In this document: positions 42,804 to 51,619 of the stretch, piece after piece | How positions within the stretch are numbered: position 1 is the first letter of the stretch | Layout of the letters: the number at the start of each line of letters is the position of its first letter | DNA from: Streptomyces odontomachi | GTDB taxonomy: Bacteria; Actinomycetota; Actinomycetes; Streptomycetales; Streptomycetaceae | Length of the DNA: 64,000 nt | Direction: 5' to 3' | NCBI RefSeq assembly: GCF_024435355.1 | Contig: NZ_JAMJWG010000009.1 | Location: 1-64,000 of the forward strand | Notes under the pieces: model-generated | Told to the model about the DNA's origin: nothing | Seen by the model: only the letters and a program-made list of their open reading frames with translations | The model's database searches: none | Translations under genes and position numbers: made by a program

Positions 42804-44717
42804 TCACCGATGCGAGGCGGCGGCTGCCACCCGCGCGCTCTGCGCCGACGTGATGCGGTGGACGAGGACGAGCGCGGAGACGGCCGCGGCGGCGCCCGCG
42901 AGTTTCTGGAGGAGGGCGAGCATCACCAGGAACCTGATGTTCACGGGGCTGTCCTGATGCCACCACTGGCTCACTCCGGCGAACCCGGTCAGCGCGTAGA
43001 GCAGGAGCAGCAGCCACCAGGTGTGGATCAGCCGCAGGCCGGACCGCTGCTCCCGCTGGACGAACCGCCCGAGCGAGAGGCCTGCGGCCGGCTGGGAGGC
43101 GAGCCAGATGTCCGTGGTGATCTGCTGGGGGAGGTAGAAGTTGGCCGCCGGGATGAACCAGCAGAACATGGCCATCACCGGGCCGTGCCGGTGCCGGCCG
43201 GGCGCGAACGCCTCGGCGTTGTGCCTGACCCGCCAGAACCAGTAGAGCCAGACCACCAGGATCGCGAAGGTCAGTACGTCCGGGAAGACGAGCAGGTGGT
43301 CGTCGAGCCGGTTCCGCGTTGCCGTGAGCTCGCCGTACAAGCCGGCATCGGAGATTCCGGCGCCGAGGTCCTTGTAGAGCTTCGCGTAGGTGTCGATCAC
43401 GGGCAGCAGGCTGAGGGTGAACAGGGCGAGAAGCCCGTACAGGACAGCGGCCGACCGGTCGGCGCGCCGTGCGGGGGCGGGCGTGCGGCCGTTCGGTGGC
43501 GGTGTCCAGGGCCCGGCCGCGATGGCGTGCGAGCTCCCCGTGGCGTAGCTGCGTGCGGCCGGTGGCCGATGCGGGCGCGGTGGTGTGCCGTGCGGGTGCG
43601 GTGGTGTGCCGTGCGGGCGCGGCGACGGCACCGCTGCCCGGCCGGAAGCGTCCTGGCCTGGCGTGGACCCCGGCAGGTGGCGGGTGGGCGCGGGAGCGGG
43701 ATGGCCCATGGCGGTGGCGGCGCTCGGGGAGCCGGGCAGGGCGGCGGTGGCCGCTTCCGGCCCGCCGCCCAGTCCCGCGGTGGCCGCTTCCGGCCCGCCG
43801 CCCCGGCCCGCGGGATCCTCGTTGTCCAGCAGTGCCACGGCGTGCCGCCCCAGCTGCCCGAGGACTTCGGCCGGCAGCCACTCACCGCGCGGCTCGGCGT
43901 CGTCCGCGGTCCGTGCCAGCAGGTCGGCGATGGTGGGGCGCTGGTCGGGCTGCTTGCCCAGGCAGTCGCGGATCAGCCCGGCGAGCGGCCCGTCCGCGAT
44001 GTCGTCGAGCTTCGCCTCCTCCGCCACGATCCGGAACATCAGCGCATGCCCGCCGCTGTCCTCGGTGCCGAACGGCAGCTTTCCGGTGGCTGCGAAGGCC
44101 AGGACGCAACCGAGGCTGAAGACGTCGCTCGCGGTCGTCAGTCTTTCGCCGCGTATCTGCTCGGGCGACATGAAGCCGGGGGAGCCGATGACGGCGCCGG
44201 TGCGGGTCAGCCCGGCCGCGGTCGCCGCATCGATGGCGCGGGCGATCCCGAAGTCGATGACCCGCGGGCCGTCAAGGGTGATCAGGACGTTGGACGGCTT
44301 AAGGTCCCGGTGGACGATGCCGGTGTCGTGGATGTCACGCAGCGCCCGCACCAGTCCGGCCGCGAGGGCCGCCGACGAGGGTTCCGGCAGCGGCCCGTAG
44401 TCCTCGGTCACCACCTGGTGGAGCGACGGGCCCGCGATGTAGCCGGTGGCCACCCACGGCGTCGTCGCCTCGGTGTCCGCGTCCAGCACCGACGCCGTCC
44501 ACGCCCCGCCGACGCGGCGGGCCGCGGCGATCTCCTCGGCGAAGCGCAGCCGGAAGCCGGGATCGCGGGCGAGGCCCGGCTGGATGGTCTTGACGGCAAC
44601 GGTCCGGCCACGCGGGGAACGGGCCAGGTAGACCCTGCCCATCCCGCCCTCACCGAGCCGGCCCAGCAGCCGGTAGGCGCCTATCGACTCGGGATCGCCT
44701 GGCTCGAGCGGTCTCAT
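42804..44717 (-). CDS. Serine/threonine protein kinase with C-terminal DUF4328-like membrane domain
   Basis: A 637-residue Hanks-type kinase. The Gly-rich loop LGEGGMGRVY is near residue 21, the ATP lysine is K43, the catalytic loop HRDLKPSN has Asp138, and the Mg motif is DFG at 155-157, so it should be active. A low-complexity linker (about 300-420) contains repeats such as GGGPEAATAGL and PHGTPPRPH. The C-terminus has four hydrophobic segments with SQWW-type DUF4328 features (YWFWRVRHNAEAF, WFIPAANFYLPQQ). GAGGAGAG precedes the ATG. A WD40 remnant follows its stop in frame. Confidence 0.9.
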   Translation of the reverse strand: MRPLEPGDPESIGAYRLLGRLGEGGMGRVYLARSPRGRTVAVKTIQPGLARDPGFRLRFAEEIAAARRVGGAWTASVLDADTEATTPWVATGYIAGPSLHQVVTEDYGPLPEPSSAALAAGLVRALRDIHDTGIVHRDLKPSNVLITLDGPRVIDFGIARAIDAATAAGLTRTGAVIGSPGFMSPEQIRGERLTTASDVFSLGCVLAFAATGKLPFGTEDSGGHALMFRIVAEEAKLDDIADGPLAGLIRDCLGKQPDQRPTIADLLARTADDAEPRGEWLPAEVLGQLGRHAVALLDNEDPAGRGGGPEAATAGLGGGPEAATAALPGSPSAATAMGHPAPAPTRHLPGSTPGQDASGRAAVPSPRPHGTPPHPHGTPPRPHRPPAARSYATGSSHAIAAGPWTPPPNGRTPAPARRADRSAAVLYGLLALFTLSLLPVIDTYAKLYKDLGAGISDAGLYGELTATRNRLDDHLLVFPDVLTFAILVVWLYWFWRVRHNAEAFAPGRHRHGPVMAMFCWFIPAANFYLPQQITTDIWLASQPAAGLSLGRFVQREQRSGLRLIHTWWLLLLLYALTGFAGVSQWWHQDSPVNIRFLVMLALLQKLAGAAAAVSALVLVHRITSAQSARVAAAASHR

Positions 44718-44948
44718 CGGCGCTGGTCTCTCCTCGGGTGCACATGGTCTTCGGGCGCGTGGCGTTCTCGCAGCGAAGGATAGGACTGGGCCCGGGGGTG
44801 GGACGGTTCCCGTGCGGAGGGTGTGCCCCCGACGGGGCGCACCGCGCCAAGCGCACCGCAGATCGCGAATCGCCGGTGAAGGGGGCTCCCCAGAGCGCGG
44901 GGAGCCTGAGAGGCTGCCCCGGAGTTCGACACCGTGCGAAGGAGCCGC

Positions 44949-46853
44949 ATGACCACGCCGCGCCACCCCGCGACCCCACCCCGCCTGCGCCACTTCTACG
45001 ACAAGCTCCGCTCGCCGGGCTACGGCGGCGACTACAACCCCGAGCAGTGGGGCCCCGAGGTGCACGTCGAGGACGCGCAGCTGATGAAGCAGGCCGGCGT
45101 GAACCTGGTCAGCCTCGGCATCTTCGCCTGGGCCCAGTGCGAACCCGCCCCGGGCGCGTACGACTTCGACTGGCTGGACGGGCACATGGACCGGCTGGCC
45201 GCCACCGGCGTCTGCGTCACCCTGGCGACCATGACCGCCTCACCGCCGCCGTGGATGGCCGTCGAGCACCCCGAGACGCTGCCGGTGATGGCCGACGGCA
45301 CCGTGCTGTACCCGGGCGCGCGCCAGCACTGGTGCCCCTCCAGTCCCGTCTACCGCGAGCACGCGGTCCGCTTCGTCGAGCGGCTGGCCGAGCGGTACGC
45401 CGACCATCCGGCGCTCGCCCTGTGGCACATCGGCAACGAGTTCGGCTGCCACGAGTCCCGGCACTGCCACTGCGCCGTCTCCACCGAGGCGTTCCGCGGC
45501 TGGCTGCGCGCACGGTACGGCACCGTGGACGCCCTGAACGACGCGTGGTCCACCGACTTCTGGTCGCAGCGCTACACCGGTTTCGACCAGATCTTCACGC
45601 CCCGTACCGCCCCGTCGTTCCGGAACCCCACCCAGCAGCTCGACTACCAGCGTTTCTCCTCCGACGAGCTGCTCGCCTGCTACCGCGCCGAGCGCGACGC
45701 GCTGGACCGGATCACCCCGCACATCCCGGTCACCACCAACTTCGTCCCGGTGGCGAAGACCCTGGACCTCTTCGCCTGGGCCGAGCACCTGGACGTCATC
45801 TCCTACGACTCGTATCCCGACCCGCACGACGCGCAGTCGTTCCAGCACACCGCCTTCGGCTTCGACGTGATGCGCGGCCTGCGCGGCGGTCAGCCCTGGC
45901 TGCTCATGGAGCAGGCCCCGAGCGCCGTCAACTGGCGGCGCCGCAACGGTCGCAAGCCGCGCGGCCGGATGCGCCTGGACAGCTGGCAGGCGGTGGCGCA
46001 CGGCGCCGACTCGGTGCTGTTCTTCCAGTGGCGTGCCTCCCGCGGCGGCGCCGAGAAGTTCCACTCGGCGATGGTCCCGCACGGCGGCCCCGACCACCCC
46101 CTGCACCGGGAGGTGGCCGCGCTCGGCGAGGAGCTGGCCGCCCATCCCGACCTGCTCGGTTCCGTCCCCGAGCGCGCCGACGTGGCGCTCCTGCTGGACT
46201 GGCCGAACTGGTGGGCCGTGGAACTCGACGCCCACCCCGCCGACATCGCCTTCCTGGACGCCGCCCACGCCCACCACCGGCCCTTCCACGACGCCGCGGT
46301 GGCGACCGACGTCGTCCCCGTCACCGGCGACTTCAGCCCCTACAAGATCCTTGTTGTGCCGCACCTGTACGCGGTGAGCGAGGCCGACGCGCAGCGCGTC
46401 AAGGACTACGTACGGGCCGGCGGCACCCTGGTGATGTCGTACTTCTCCGGCATCACCGACGAGCACGACCGCGTCCACCTCGGCGGCTACCCGGGCCCGT
46501 TCCGCGATCTGCTGGGCCTGACCGTCGACGAGTTCGACCCGCGCCCGAACGGCACGTGGGCGGAGGAGATCCGCCTGGAGGGCGCGGAGGCGGTCGAGAC
46601 CTTCGACTCCGGCGCCCCCTCGGTGACCCGGCACGCCTACGGCGACGGCGTGGCCTGGTACCTCGCCACCCGCCCGGGACCGCAGGACTTCCGCCGCCTG
46701 GTGGACCGGGTGTGCGAGGAGTCCGGCGTCCACCCGGTCCTGCCCGACCTGCTGCCCGGCGCCTACGCCCGCACCCGCGTGACGGCGGACGGCAGCCGGA
46801 TCCATATCGTGCTGGACGAGGGGGAGCGGGGGGTGACGGTGCGGCGCGACTGA
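44949..46853 (+). CDS. GH42 beta-galactosidase
   Basis: A 634-residue GH42 enzyme. The TIM barrel starts GYGGDYNPEQWGPEV. The acid/base Glu164 lies in WHIGNEFGCH and the nucleophile Glu321 in WLLMEQAPSAVNW. A Cys-rich zinc site is partly visible (CHESRHCHC). The trimerisation domain (about 390-600) and the short C-terminal strand domain follow. No signal peptide is seen, so it acts on imported galactosides, possibly arabinogalactan or galacto-oligosaccharide fragments. GAAGGAG lies before the ATG. No sugar transporter is adjacent. Confidence 0.93.
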   Translation: MTTPRHPATPPRLRHFYDKLRSPGYGGDYNPEQWGPEVHVEDAQLMKQAGVNLVSLGIFAWAQCEPAPGAYDFDWLDGHMDRLAATGVCVTLATMTASPPPWMAVEHPETLPVMADGTVLYPGARQHWCPSSPVYREHAVRFVERLAERYADHPALALWHIGNEFGCHESRHCHCAVSTEAFRGWLRARYGTVDALNDAWSTDFWSQRYTGFDQIFTPRTAPSFRNPTQQLDYQRFSSDELLACYRAERDALDRITPHIPVTTNFVPVAKTLDLFAWAEHLDVISYDSYPDPHDAQSFQHTAFGFDVMRGLRGGQPWLLMEQAPSAVNWRRRNGRKPRGRMRLDSWQAVAHGADSVLFFQWRASRGGAEKFHSAMVPHGGPDHPLHREVAALGEELAAHPDLLGSVPERADVALLLDWPNWWAVELDAHPADIAFLDAAHAHHRPFHDAAVATDVVPVTGDFSPYKILVVPHLYAVSEADAQRVKDYVRAGGTLVMSYFSGITDEHDRVHLGGYPGPFRDLLGLTVDEFDPRPNGTWAEEIRLEGAEAVETFDSGAPSVTRHAYGDGVAWYLATRPGPQDFRRLVDRVCEESGVHPVLPDLLPGAYARTRVTADGSRIHIVLDEGERGVTVRRD

Positions 46854-46942
46854 CGCGGCCTCGCGCTCCCGCGTGACGTTCAGAAAGATGACCTGACAGA
46901 CGATCAGGCAGGCGACCTGGAAGATGATCGGAAAGGAGTCGC

Positions 46943-49090
46943 GTGAGCGACGACGAGCAGTCCCGCCTCGGCGAGTTCAGCGCCCGGCTGGAGAGTGAGG
47001 ACCCCGACGTCGTCAGCGGGGCCCTGGACGACTACCAGTCGGCACAGGCCGACACCAGGTGGGGCGTGGACAATCCCTACTGGCCGCTGGACAACGAGGT
47101 GCGCTTCGCCGCCCGGGACCTCCTCGCGCGACCCTCGTCCGACCGAAGCCACGCGAGCGCTCTCACCGTGCTGTGGCATCTCGCCGAGGAGGAGGACGCG
47201 GACCTGATCGCCGACGCCCTCGAAGGCGCCGCGGACGCCGAGGTGCGGGATGTGGCGCTGCGCGCGGCCGGCACCGCCCTCGCGGAGAGCGATGAGCCGA
47301 ACCGCCGCCTGCTGGCGCTGATCACCGCCAGGGCGCTGGACGAGGGCCTCGACGTGCAGGATCGCAAGGACGCCATGCACGTCCTGGGCGAACTGGACCT
47401 GCCGGAGGCCGATGACCTCATCGTCCGTCTCAGTGCGTCGTCCGAACCGGAACTCCAGGTGTACGCGGCGGTTTTCCTCGCGACGCCCCTGCGGCTCCGT
47501 GTCCACCGCGACCGGGTCAGGCGACTCGTGGAGTCCTGGCCAGAGGACGCGGGTTGGGAGGCCAAGCACGTTCGCGAGGCGCTCGAGGGCTTCCACAGCA
47601 CCTACTGGAACGACGCCGAGTTGGACGATCCGGTGCTCCGGGCGGCCCATGACGAGCTGCGGTTCCCGCCCGGCGACGACGCATGCCTGCGCGCGTTCAG
47701 CACCCTGCTGTGCAGCGAGAACCCGGTTGCCGTGGGCATCGCGCTCGACCACTACGAGTCCTGGCAGGGGCTGCGGCGTGTCCTGGCGGACGAGGAACGC
47801 GCCGAGGCCTACCTGCCCGAGGTGCTGGCCCGCGCCCGTGAGGTGCTCCGGCGGCCGATGTCTCCCGCCGAGGTGAGCGCCCTGAACATGATCGGGGCGC
47901 AACACACCGAGCCCGGCGACGCCGACCTCCTCCTGGACGTGTTCACGCGCACGGACTCGGACGAGGTGCGCAACAAGGCCATCTGGACGGCCTACGGCGT
48001 ACTCGACGAGGCCGAGGTGAAGGACGAGCGGCTCGTCGCCGCCCTGGGCGACCTGATCTTCGACCCGTCCGTCGGCTTCTACCTCACCAAGGAGACGGCG
48101 ATCCGGGTGCTGGCCGACAGCCTCGGCGCGGACGCGGACGGCATCCTCGTCCGGGCGCTGCGCGAGGGCGAGCCGAAGGTGCAGGCCCACGCGTCCTACT
48201 ACCTGGTCAGGACGGGAGGCCTGGATCGGCACCGCGCCATCATGGAGGAGGTCGCCGAGAGCTGGGGCGACCGACCTCCCCAGCGCCCCTGGGGCGAGGA
48301 CCCGATCGAGCTGATCTTCGGCAAGCCGCACAGCGTCCACTGGGAAGGTCACCGGCTGGCGGACCCGGACCTGTATCGCGCCCACAAGAGGCTGCGGGCT
48401 CCCACCGTGGACGCGTCGTACCACCAGGCACTTCGCACGCTGCTCGAAAGCGGTGACGAGGCGGCCGTGGGCATCGCCCTCGACCACTGGTCGAGTCCCG
48501 AAGGCGCGGTGAAACGGGGCGGCGAGAAGGCACGCGAACCGGAGCGGGCACTCGTCCTGGACCGCATCGGCGAGGCGCTGCGGCAGCCGCCCTCATCGGC
48601 CGACCTCAGCCGTGTCCACGGGTCCGAGGCCAAGCACCTCTCCGCGTTGTCGGCGCTGGACGTCGTGGCGGCACAGGAGCCGGCCCTGCTGGCCGAGGTC
48701 GTCGGGGCGGCCGCGAGCGATCTCGTTCGCGAGGGGGCCCTCGATGCGGTGGAGGCGGTGTTCAGGGACGCGGAGGACGCTGACCCGCGGCTCGTGGAGG
48801 CGTTGGGCAACGTCGCCTGCGACGGGAGCGTGCCGTTGGACGCCCGTGTCAGGGCGGTCGAAGTGCTGGACGAGTCCCCCGGCACCAACTCCGTGGCGGC
48901 GCTCGTCCAGGCGACCCGCTGCCCCGAGGTGGAGGTTCAGGCCGCCGCGGCCTGGGGGCTGATGTGGGATGAGGTGATCGAGGATCACCGTCCCCTGCTT
49001 GCGGAGCTCTGCGCGAGCTGGCCCGTGACGGACGACGCCCCGTGGCAGGTCACACGGGTGCGGGAGATGCTCGACGCCGCCGGGAAGTGA
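46943..49090 (+). CDS. HEAT-repeat protein built of three related modules
   Basis: A 715-residue, almost all-helical acidic protein with no membrane segment. Three modules of about 230 residues begin with related sentences: SEDPDVVSGALDDYQS near residue 17, SENPVAVGIALDHYES near 260, and SGDEAAVGIALDHWSS near 505. Each continues with HEAT-like helices (VRDVALRAAGTAL, VRNKAIWTAYGVLDE, VREGALDAVEAVF). Such scaffolds bind proteins. The GTG start follows AAAGGAG. It stands alone between GH42 and a small protein; no partner is identified. Confidence 0.75.
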   Translation: MSDDEQSRLGEFSARLESEDPDVVSGALDDYQSAQADTRWGVDNPYWPLDNEVRFAARDLLARPSSDRSHASALTVLWHLAEEEDADLIADALEGAADAEVRDVALRAAGTALAESDEPNRRLLALITARALDEGLDVQDRKDAMHVLGELDLPEADDLIVRLSASSEPELQVYAAVFLATPLRLRVHRDRVRRLVESWPEDAGWEAKHVREALEGFHSTYWNDAELDDPVLRAAHDELRFPPGDDACLRAFSTLLCSENPVAVGIALDHYESWQGLRRVLADEERAEAYLPEVLARAREVLRRPMSPAEVSALNMIGAQHTEPGDADLLLDVFTRTDSDEVRNKAIWTAYGVLDEAEVKDERLVAALGDLIFDPSVGFYLTKETAIRVLADSLGADADGILVRALREGEPKVQAHASYYLVRTGGLDRHRAIMEEVAESWGDRPPQRPWGEDPIELIFGKPHSVHWEGHRLADPDLYRAHKRLRAPTVDASYHQALRTLLESGDEAAVGIALDHWSSPEGAVKRGGEKAREPERALVLDRIGEALRQPPSSADLSRVHGSEAKHLSALSALDVVAAQEPALLAEVVGAAASDLVREGALDAVEAVFRDAEDADPRLVEALGNVACDGSVPLDARVRAVEVLDESPGTNSVAALVQATRCPEVEVQAAAAWGLMWDEVIEDHRPLLAELCASWPVTDDAPWQVTRVREMLDAAGK

Positions 49091-49141
49091 GCCGGCCGGG
49101 GCGGGACGCATCGGCGGCGGGGGAACGCGGGGCCGTGATCG

Positions 49142-49456
49142 TCAGAAGATGGTCTCCTGCCCCCGTAGCTGCTGGAGGCCTTCCTCCATCGTCAGCGACG
49201 GGATGACGCGCACGCTGTTCCACTGCGTGAGCCGGCTGTCCACCAGGAAGCGGTCCACGTTCTCCGCGCTGTCCGAGTCCAGCACCGTCAGGATGGAGTG
49301 CTCCCGGTTCACGTAGGGGCCGGCCGCGATGGAGACACCCGCCTGCTGCGCGATGTTCGGCATCTCCGGAGCGATGTCGAGCAGCAGCTGCTTGATCGTG
49401 GCGTTGCTCATCGGGCACTGCTCGGGGTTGTGGGTCGCATACAGAACGTAGTGCAT
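49142..49456 (-). CDS. Small uncharacterised protein, possible dimeric alpha/beta-barrel
   Basis: A 104-residue protein starting at an ATG after GGAGGTCGGAG. The pattern of a first strand MHYVLYATH, a helix, central AGPYVNREHSILTVLDSD, and a final strand SVRVIPSLTMEEGL is like ferredoxin-fold dimeric barrels (muconolactone isomerase or DUF3303-type). No catalytic residues can be named. It is convergent with the HEAT-protein gene and divergent from the epoxide hydrolase. Confidence 0.65.
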   Translation of the reverse strand: MHYVLYATHNPEQCPMSNATIKQLLLDIAPEMPNIAQQAGVSIAAGPYVNREHSILTVLDSDSAENVDRFLVDSRLTQWNSVRVIPSLTMEEGLQQLRGQETIF

Positions 49457-49689
49457 CTCCGACCTCCACGTCTGGCAATTCACCCAATTCGCCAAATTCA
49501 CCCTGTTCCCCACGCTACGTCCGCATTCTGGCGGTCGCCAGCCATCCGGTAGCCGGGCCGCAGCCCGTCGTGGCGGACAGAAGCTGACCGCAACGCCACC
49601 TAACGTGCCGTCCGAGCGGTGCACGGAACGAGCGGTGCACCCAGCACGTCGAGGCCCACCGGGGCCCACCGAGGTACAGCGAGGCAGGC

Positions 49690-50832
49690 ATGGACGACGA
49701 CATCACCCCGTTCCGGATCGACATCCCCCAGGCGGACCTCGACGACCTGCGTGCCCGGCTGGCCCGTACCCGCTGGCCGGACGAACTGCCCGGTGCCGGC
49801 TGGGACCTGGGCGTCTCCCTGTCGTATCTGAAGGAGCTGGCCGGGTACTGGGCCGACGGCTACGACTGGCGGGTGCACGAGGCCCGGCTGAACGAGGTGC
49901 CGCAGTTCACGACGGTGATCGACGGGCAGAACGTGCACTTCCTGCACGTGCGCTCCCCGGAGCCGGACGCCGTCCCGTTGGTGATCACGCACGGCTGGCC
50001 CAGCACGGTGCACGACTTCCTGGACGTGATCGGCCCGCTCACCGACCCGCGCGCGCACGGCGCCGACCCGGCGGACGCGTTCCACGTCGTCGCCCCGTCC
50101 CTGCCGGGCTTCCCCTTCTCCGGGCCCACGCACGAGGCCGGCTGGGGCTGCCGGCGGGTCGCGCGCGCCTGGGCGGAGCTGATGTGCCGCCTCGGCTACG
50201 ACCGGTACGGCGCCCAGGGCGGCGACTTCGGGTCGCTCGTCTCGGCCGAGCTGGGCCGCGTCGCTCCCGAACACGTCCTCGGCGTCCATCTCAACGCCTA
50301 CGTCGGCGCGTCGACCTCCGCGGACCCGGCCGAACTCGATCTGCTCTCCGAGGCCGAGCGCCGCCAGGCGCAGGAGAACCAGGCCTGGTGGTACGCCCAC
50401 TCCGGCTACGCCACGCAGATGTCCACCCGCCCGCAGACGGTGGCGTACGCGCTCAACGACTCGCCGGTGGGGCAGCTGGCCTGGAACCTGGAGTGGTTCG
50501 TCGACCACGACCCGACCCGCACCCGGCAGCGGCTCGCCGACCGTGACGCGGTGCTGACCGACGTGACCGCCTTCTGGCTGACCGGCACCGCGGGCTCGGC
50601 GGCCCGCCTGTACCACGAGATGGCGGCGGATGGCTGGGGGCGCCCCGCCTCGTCCGGGGTGCCGACGGGGGTGGCGAGGTTCCCCGGTGACCGGGCGCTG
50701 CGCGGCCTGGCGGAGTTGTCCAACGTCGTCACCCGCTGGTCGGAGTTCGGCACCGGCGGCCATTTCGCGTCGCTCCAGGCGCCGGAGCTGCTGGTGGGGG
50801 ACGTGCGGGCGTTCTTTCGGACAGTGCGGTGA
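49690..50832 (+). CDS. Epoxide hydrolase (EHN-domain alpha/beta hydrolase)
   Basis: A 380-residue epoxide hydrolase. The N-terminal EHN cap (FRIDIPQADLDDLRARLARTRWP) is diagnostic. The oxyanion loop is HGWP (101-104), the nucleophile is Asp179 in GGDFGS, and the catalytic His358 lies in GGHFASLQAPELL. It opens epoxides to vicinal diols in the cytoplasm; in Streptomyces the natural substrate is often unknown. The ATG at 49690 was chosen by homology to the usual N-terminus. Confidence 0.9.
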   Translation: MDDDITPFRIDIPQADLDDLRARLARTRWPDELPGAGWDLGVSLSYLKELAGYWADGYDWRVHEARLNEVPQFTTVIDGQNVHFLHVRSPEPDAVPLVITHGWPSTVHDFLDVIGPLTDPRAHGADPADAFHVVAPSLPGFPFSGPTHEAGWGCRRVARAWAELMCRLGYDRYGAQGGDFGSLVSAELGRVAPEHVLGVHLNAYVGASTSADPAELDLLSEAERRQAQENQAWWYAHSGYATQMSTRPQTVAYALNDSPVGQLAWNLEWFVDHDPTRTRQRLADRDAVLTDVTAFWLTGTAGSAARLYHEMAADGWGRPASSGVPTGVARFPGDRALRGLAELSNVVTRWSEFGTGGHFASLQAPELLVGDVRAFFRTVR

Positions 50833-50926
50833 CGTCGCCGTCCGGCCGCCCGAAAAGCCGTCGGCGTGCGCCCGGCGCTGTGACAGGCTGGCGCCATCCG
50901 CCCGTCCGCACAGAGCCAGGTGACCG

Positions 50927-51613
50927 ATGTCCGTGATCCACCACACCACCCTGACGCCCACCAAGCTGGAGCTGCTGGCCGGCTGGCTGCCGGCGCAGCC
51001 CTGGTACCCGAGCACCGGCCGGGCGCCGGAGCTGACCAAGGCCGGCGGTTTCCGGCTCGACGATCCGCAGGGCGCGGTCGGCATCGAGTTCATGGTGACC
51101 GTGGACACCTCCGGAGACCGGCCGCGCGCCTACCACGTCCCGCTCACCTACCGCGGCGCCCCGCTCCACGGCGCCCCCGACCAGGCCCTCATCGGCACCA
51201 CCGAGCACGGCGTGCTGGGCAGGCGGTGGGTCTACGACGGCACCTTCGACCCCGTGCTCGTCGCGCAGCTGCTCGCGTTCGTGCAGGGCCGCGTGCCGGC
51301 GCACGCCCAGAGCACCTCCGACGCCCTCGACCCGTCCGTCACCGGCCACTTCGCCGGCGCCGCGCTCCCGCCCACGCTCGGCGCCACCCGCGTCGACAAC
51401 GGCCCGCACGGTACCGACGTCCTCGTCGCGGACCCCGCCGGCGGCGGGCTGACCGTGCACGTGGTCCGTGCCCTGCGCCCGGACGATCCGTCCGGCGCGC
51501 CGGATGCCGCCGTGGGGCACGTCACGGCCGACTGGCGGCTGCCGGACGGTGCGCCGGCACGCGGCCGGTACTTCGTGCTTCGCGAGGGGACCCGCCGCGA
51601 GGGGGCCGCCTGA
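50927..51613 (+). CDS. Maltokinase N-terminal cap-like domain protein
   Basis: A 228-residue protein that matches the cap domain found at the N-terminus of maltokinases (IHHTTLTPTKLELLAGWLP, TKAGGFRLDDPQGAVGIEFM, YHVPLTYRGAPL, IGTTEHGVLGRRWVYDG) but has no kinase domain. Stand-alone caps of this kind are common in Streptomyces and have no established function. It follows the epoxide hydrolase by 94 bp and is convergent with the lipoprotein gene. Confidence 0.8.
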   Translation: MSVIHHTTLTPTKLELLAGWLPAQPWYPSTGRAPELTKAGGFRLDDPQGAVGIEFMVTVDTSGDRPRAYHVPLTYRGAPLHGAPDQALIGTTEHGVLGRRWVYDGTFDPVLVAQLLAFVQGRVPAHAQSTSDALDPSVTGHFAGAALPPTLGATRVDNGPHGTDVLVADPAGGGLTVHVVRALRPDDPSGAPDAAVGHVTADWRLPDGAPARGRYFVLREGTRREGAA

Positions 51614-51619
51614 GCGAGG

